Shown piece by piece: positions 7,801-10,049 of a stretch of DNA of 10,049 bases; position 1 is the stretch's first letter; each line of letters begins with the position of its first letter. Location: positions 1-10,049 of the forward strand of contig CALCSP010000748.1 in NCBI GenBank assembly GCA_937893785.1. The letters are read 5' to 3'. Source of the stretch: an uncultured Verrucomicrobiales bacterium (lineage in GTDB: Bacteria > Verrucomicrobiota > Verrucomicrobiia > Verrucomicrobiales > DEV007). A model generated the notes under the pieces. That model was not told where the DNA came from and ran no database searches. It saw nothing but the letters and a program-made list of their open reading frames with translations. The position numbers and the translations under genes were made by a program.

Positions 7801-7875
7801 TCACACCTGTTTTCCAGAGTAATTCATTCGCTTTCCAAATATTACAAGCTGTGAGTTGTAACAATTGTGTTTCAT
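7801..7875 (-). CDS. Possible 24-residue small ORF upstream of uxaC
   Basis: An ATG at 7875 opens a 24-codon frame (begins MKHNCYNSQLVIFGK) ending in TGA at 7801. It is preceded by GGAGG (7880-7884) only 4 nt away, a stronger Shine-Dalgarno match than those of most long genes in this window. The peptide is basic, has no recognisable motif, and resembles nothing I know. It would be a leader peptide if transcription of uxaC begins upstream of it, but a candidate uxaC -10 lies inside it, so both readings cannot hold for the same promoter. It may be chance. Confidence 0.22.
   Translation of the reverse strand: MKHNCYNSQLVIFGKRMNYSGKQV
7842..7868. promoter_or_regulatory. Nested inverted repeats upstream of uxaC, possible repressor operator
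   Basis: TTACAA (7842-7847) and TTGTAA (7856-7861) form an inverted repeat with an 8-nt spacer. The right arm runs into ACAATTGT (7861-7868), itself a perfect palindrome. On the minus strand TAATAT (7839-7844), a fair -10 hexamer, overlaps the left arm; upstream -35 matches are weak (CAATTG at 17 bp, TTGTTA at 14 bp). A dyad over a -10 box is the usual position of a repressor site, which would suit substrate-induced control of uronate use. A half-site TGTGA lies in the spacer without a matching TCACA. No regulator gene is visible here. Confidence 0.33.
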
Positions 7876-7929
7876 CAAGCCTCCACCAAAAAATGAAAAA
7901 TTAACACACAGTGCCATTTATCTTTTTCA

Positions 7930-8451
7930 TTAATCTGGCGGGATACTTCCCGTTTCCCTTGGTATACGCTCATCCACCTTGTGACCATAAGCAGCCCCTC
8001 GCTCAATCATTTTAATCTCCTCCCCCTTCTTCTCGGGGACAATAAATTTGGAATGACAATTCTCACACCTTCCCTTTTTCCCGAGATTGACCCAACTCAC
8101 CCTGACCACAGTCGAACAGACCGGACAATTCAACTTTGATATTGGTAATCGACCTCGCTCAATAATTTCAACGACACCACCACTGTCTTCCGGCACTATA
8201 AACTTGGAATAACACCTCTCACATCGCCCCTTTTTACCAAGGTTTTCAGAATTGACCTTCACCTTGGTTGTGCACACCGGACATTCTATATCACTTATCG
8301 AAAGATCTCCGGATTTGAGAAACTCAACACCATCTTTAGAAGCTTCCGTGACAATAAAATCACCCCCGCAGCTTGCACACTGACCTTGATCACCAACACG
8401 GGCACCAGACGCCTCGACCTCAATGAAACAGGATGGACACTGGATACGCAT
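7930..8451 (-). CDS. Triple zinc-ribbon protein (MJ0042-type CxxC-x16-CxxC repeats)
   Basis: A 173-residue soluble protein with no signal peptide or membrane segment. It consists of three zinc-ribbon modules, each with two CxxC knuckles 16 residues apart: C5/C8 with C25/C28, C57/C60 with C77/C80, C109/C112 with C129/C132. Each could bind one Zn ion by four cysteines. The opening MRIQCPSC resembles MJ0042-type zinc-finger segments often found at the start of bacterial proteins of unknown role. Here no other domain follows, only linkers and a short basic/polar tail (GHKVDERIPRETGS). Modules 2 and 3 share LGKKGRCExC and SKFIVPE. Function is unknown; nucleic-acid or protein binding is a guess. 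It is divergent from selA, sharing a 117-bp upstream region. No clear ribosome binding site precedes the ATG. Confidence 0.8.
   Translation of the reverse strand: MRIQCPSCFIEVEASGARVGDQGQCASCGGDFIVTEASKDGVEFLKSGDLSISDIECPVCTTKVKVNSENLGKKGRCERCYSKFIVPEDSGGVVEIIERGRLPISKLNCPVCSTVVRVSWVNLGKKGRCENCHSKFIVPEKKGEEIKMIERGAAYGHKVDERIPRETGSIPPD
7972..8439 (-). repeat. Three tandem 156-bp coding repeats (52-residue zinc-ribbon units)
   Basis: Unit boundaries measured from the first cysteine are residues 5-56 (8439-8284), 57-108 (8283-8128) and 109-160 (8127-7972). All three have the same length to the residue, including the linker, which carries a repeated (V/I)E(F/I)(L/I)(K/E)(S/R)G pattern in units 1 and 2 and IKMIERG in unit 3. 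Units 2 and 3 are closest to each other; unit 1 is more diverged. The pattern fits internal duplication within the gene. Confidence 0.75.
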
Positions 8452-8519
8452 ATTCAGTAGATAAATACTAAGGCTGGAGTAGCAAACATTCGAATTTTTT
8501 TATACAGTAAAAGGATTAG

Positions 8520-8555
8520 ATGCCGGGAAACCATATGATCCTGCTGGAAGTGTAA
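8520..8555 (+). CDS. Possible 11-residue ORF upstream of selA
   Basis: ATG at 8520 opens MPGNHMILLEV and stops at TAA 8553-8555, 13 nt before the selA ATG at 8569. AAAGGA lies about 4 nt before its start, a better ribosome binding site than selA has. The end of the ORF contains GGAAG (8546-8550), the only purine-rich stretch near the selA start. This arrangement would allow translational coupling. A TATACA hexamer at 8501-8506 could be a -10 box, but would place the transcript start so near the ORF that its binding site would be cut, so the two readings conflict. Low confidence. Confidence 0.2.
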   Translation: MPGNHMILLEV

Positions 8556-8568
8556 CGAATTATGGCAC

Positions 8569-9948
8569 ATGGTATCCACCGCAATGGGTAAAGACCTAAG
8601 TAGACTGCCAGCTGTTGAGAAAATATTGCAGGCAATTGGCACACACGAACAGCTGCCACGGCCTGTAGTGCTGGCCAGCGTGCGTGAAGAAATTGCTGAC
8701 TTGAGAAACAATGAGGAGGAAATCCCTCCGTTTGAGGAAGTCGTACAACAAATCGATCGAAAACTGGCCACTCTTTCCCGCACTCGCCTAGTTGCTGTCA
8801 TAAACGGCACCGGCGTACTCATCCACACCAACCTCGGCCGCTCCCCTCTTCCTAATAGGAGTGCTGAAAGGCTCACCGAAATTGCCACTAGCTACAACAA
8901 CCTTGAACTTGACCTTAACACCGGTGAACGCGGAAAGCGGGCCGGTTTCCTTGAGCATTCACTAGCTCACCTCTGCGGTGCTGAAGCAGCCACCACAGTG
9001 AATAATTGCGCCTCTGCATTGGTACTTATCCTTCGCCACTTCGTTCGAGCAGGCCGTCACCGGGTGATTATCTCGCGCAGCCAGCTCGTCGAAATTGGTG
9101 GAGGGTTCCGCATCCCCGACATCCTTCTTGCCAGTGGCGCCACGCTTCATGAAATCGGCACCACCAACAAAACAACCCTTGCCGACTATCGTGAAGCAAT
9201 CTCTGAAGAAACTGCGATGATCTTAAAGGTTCATCAGAGCAATTTTTTTATGGGGGGATTTGTAGAGAATGCCCAGACCACTGAACTTTCCACTCTGGCT
9301 AGAGAAAAGGGCATCCCATTCTGTGAAGACCTTGGCAGCGGCGCAGTGGTCAATACCGAGGAATTTGGTCCAGTTGAACACGAACCCACCCCCGCAGAAA
9401 TTATTGACCAAGGCGTCGACCTTGTCTGCTTTAGTGGTGACAAGCTATTGGGAGGGCCTCAAGCGGGAATTATTGCTGGGCGTAGCGACCTCGTTGCCGG
9501 CATCAAGAAAGAGCCTTTCTACCGGGCGCTGCGATGTGACAAGCTTATCCTCTCAATGCTTGAAGAGGTAACCACATCCTACCTTAAGGGCAATACGGAC
9601 GTTCCCCTGCTTAATATGCTAGCGACACCGATGGAAGCACTGCGTGAACGAGCCGAGAAAATCATTTCATCAATTAGCGAACTTTCCGCAGAGTTAACCA
9701 TTGGAGAAGGCGAGTCACGGATCGGGGGAGGAACTATGCCGAAATCTGCAATCCCCTCTATCACTCTTGACATTAAGCCTGAAAAAATGTCGCTGAGCGC
9801 AATCGCCAAGCGCCTGCGCTATGGAAAAAAACCGGTCGTGGGCTATACCTCAGATAAACTATATCGTATTGACCTCCGCACTGTATTTACTTGGCAGGAC
9901 GACGATCTGGCTGAAGCAATCCGCGCTGCATTCTCGCCAGCTACATAA
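8569..9948 (+). CDS. selA: L-seryl-tRNA(Sec) selenium transferase (selenocysteine synthase)
   Basis: SelA is a PLP enzyme that converts Ser-tRNA(Sec) to Sec-tRNA(Sec) with selenophosphate, in the cytoplasm. The protein is 459 residues, the family's usual size. Family blocks in order: INGTGVLIHTNLGRSPL (79-95), VNNCASALVL (144-153), SRSQLVEIGGGFRIPDI (169-185), HEIGTTNKT (194-202), KVHQSNFFMGGF (220-231), CEDLGSGAVV (252-261) and SGDKLLGGPQAGIIAGR (289-305) with the PLP-binding lysine at K292. The N-terminal tRNA-binding part (SRLPAVEKIL) is present. ATG 8584 (MGKDLSRLP) is an equally good start by homology; neither has a strong ribosome binding site (GGAAG is 18 nt before 8569). No selB, selD or tRNA(Sec) is in the window, and no in-frame TGA is seen in the neighbouring genes. 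Confidence 0.96.
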   Translation: MVSTAMGKDLSRLPAVEKILQAIGTHEQLPRPVVLASVREEIADLRNNEEEIPPFEEVVQQIDRKLATLSRTRLVAVINGTGVLIHTNLGRSPLPNRSAERLTEIATSYNNLELDLNTGERGKRAGFLEHSLAHLCGAEAATTVNNCASALVLILRHFVRAGRHRVIISRSQLVEIGGGFRIPDILLASGATLHEIGTTNKTTLADYREAISEETAMILKVHQSNFFMGGFVENAQTTELSTLAREKGIPFCEDLGSGAVVNTEEFGPVEHEPTPAEIIDQGVDLVCFSGDKLLGGPQAGIIAGRSDLVAGIKKEPFYRALRCDKLILSMLEEVTTSYLKGNTDVPLLNMLATPMEALRERAEKIISSISELSAELTIGEGESRIGGGTMPKSAIPSITLDIKPEKMSLSAIAKRLRYGKKPVVGYTSDKLYRIDLRTVFTWQDDDLAEAIRAAFSPAT

Positions 9949-9990
9949 AACCATCGCATTACGTTAAGTCAGCAACCCGCCCCCACTGTC

Positions 9991-10049
9991 TTATACGGTT
10001 GACGATTTTTTAAGCCCAGCAATCTCATTACAAATCCTCTGCCGGGTAA
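9991..10049 (-). CDS. Possible C-terminus of a converging gene at the right edge
   Basis: On the minus strand, one frame enters from the right edge and reads TRQRICNEIAGLKKSSTV before TAA at 9991-9993. The composition looks protein-like, but 18 codons cannot establish a gene. A second minus frame is also open (to TGA at 9969-9971), so the frame is uncertain. No terminator hairpin is evident between it and selA. Confidence 0.2.
   Translation of the reverse strand, partial: TRQRICNEIAGLKKSSTV

Noticed and set aside
8454..8888. 144-codon open frame on the minus strand overlapping the 5' part of selA
   Set aside because: Most of it is antisense to conserved SelA residues, with low-complexity serine/arginine-rich content typical of a shadow frame.
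1..9948. Selenocysteine TGA codons in the window's own genes, suggested by selA
   Set aside because: All the long genes read through as standard frames with catalytic cysteines encoded normally; no family member here is a known selenoprotein.

Overview
The window looks like chromosomal DNA of a free-living, respiring, carbohydrate-degrading bacterium. The best taxonomic hint is the C-terminus of the large secreted protein (3059-6211). It has a 'DPESDGATNLLEYAFGGEP' segment followed by a 'YLLEKSDDLLHW' segment, a tail I associate with secreted proteins of Verrucomicrobiota, especially marine Opitutae/Puniceicoccales-type lineages. This placement is an inference from protein style, not a proven identity. 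I see no insertion sequences, phage genes, CRISPR arrays, tRNAs or rRNAs.

Layout, left to right. (1) 1-2857, minus strand: nuoD-nuoE-nuoF of respiratory complex I, transcribed leftward and tightly packed (6-nt gap between D and E, 1-nt overlap between E and F). nuoF runs off the left edge without its C-terminal iron-sulfur domain. No nuoA, B or C lies upstream of nuoD, so this gene block begins at nuoD. (2) 2858-3058: a 201-bp gap with a perfect 18-bp palindrome matching the CRP-type pattern TGTGA-N6-TCACA, placed as expected for control of nuoD. (3) 3059-7657, minus strand: uxaC (uronate isomerase) followed after 18 nt by a 1050-residue secreted protein with a central endonuclease/exonuclease/phosphatase domain flanked on each side by one Calx-beta-like and one lamin-tail-like domain. 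(4) 7658-7929: the uxaC upstream region, with nested inverted repeats overlapping a possible -10 box and a possible 24-codon ORF with a GGAGG ribosome binding site. (5) 7930-8451, minus strand: a small protein made of three zinc ribbons of the MJ0042 type with an exact 52-residue period. (6) 8452-8568: a divergent promoter region, including an 11-codon ORF upstream of selA. (7) 8569-9948, plus strand: selA (selenocysteine synthase). (8) The last 100 bases hold no clear gene. They may carry the tail of a converging minus-strand gene.

The genes divide into three functions: energy metabolism (NADH oxidation by complex I), use of polysaccharide-derived uronates together with an exported nuclease or phosphoesterase, and selenoprotein synthesis. 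The most interesting points are the symmetric architecture of the secreted enzyme and its apparent operon with uxaC, the CRP-like palindrome at a nuo operon that starts with nuoD, the triplicated zinc-ribbon protein, and the short ORFs upstream of uxaC and selA. None amounts to a demonstrated new system.
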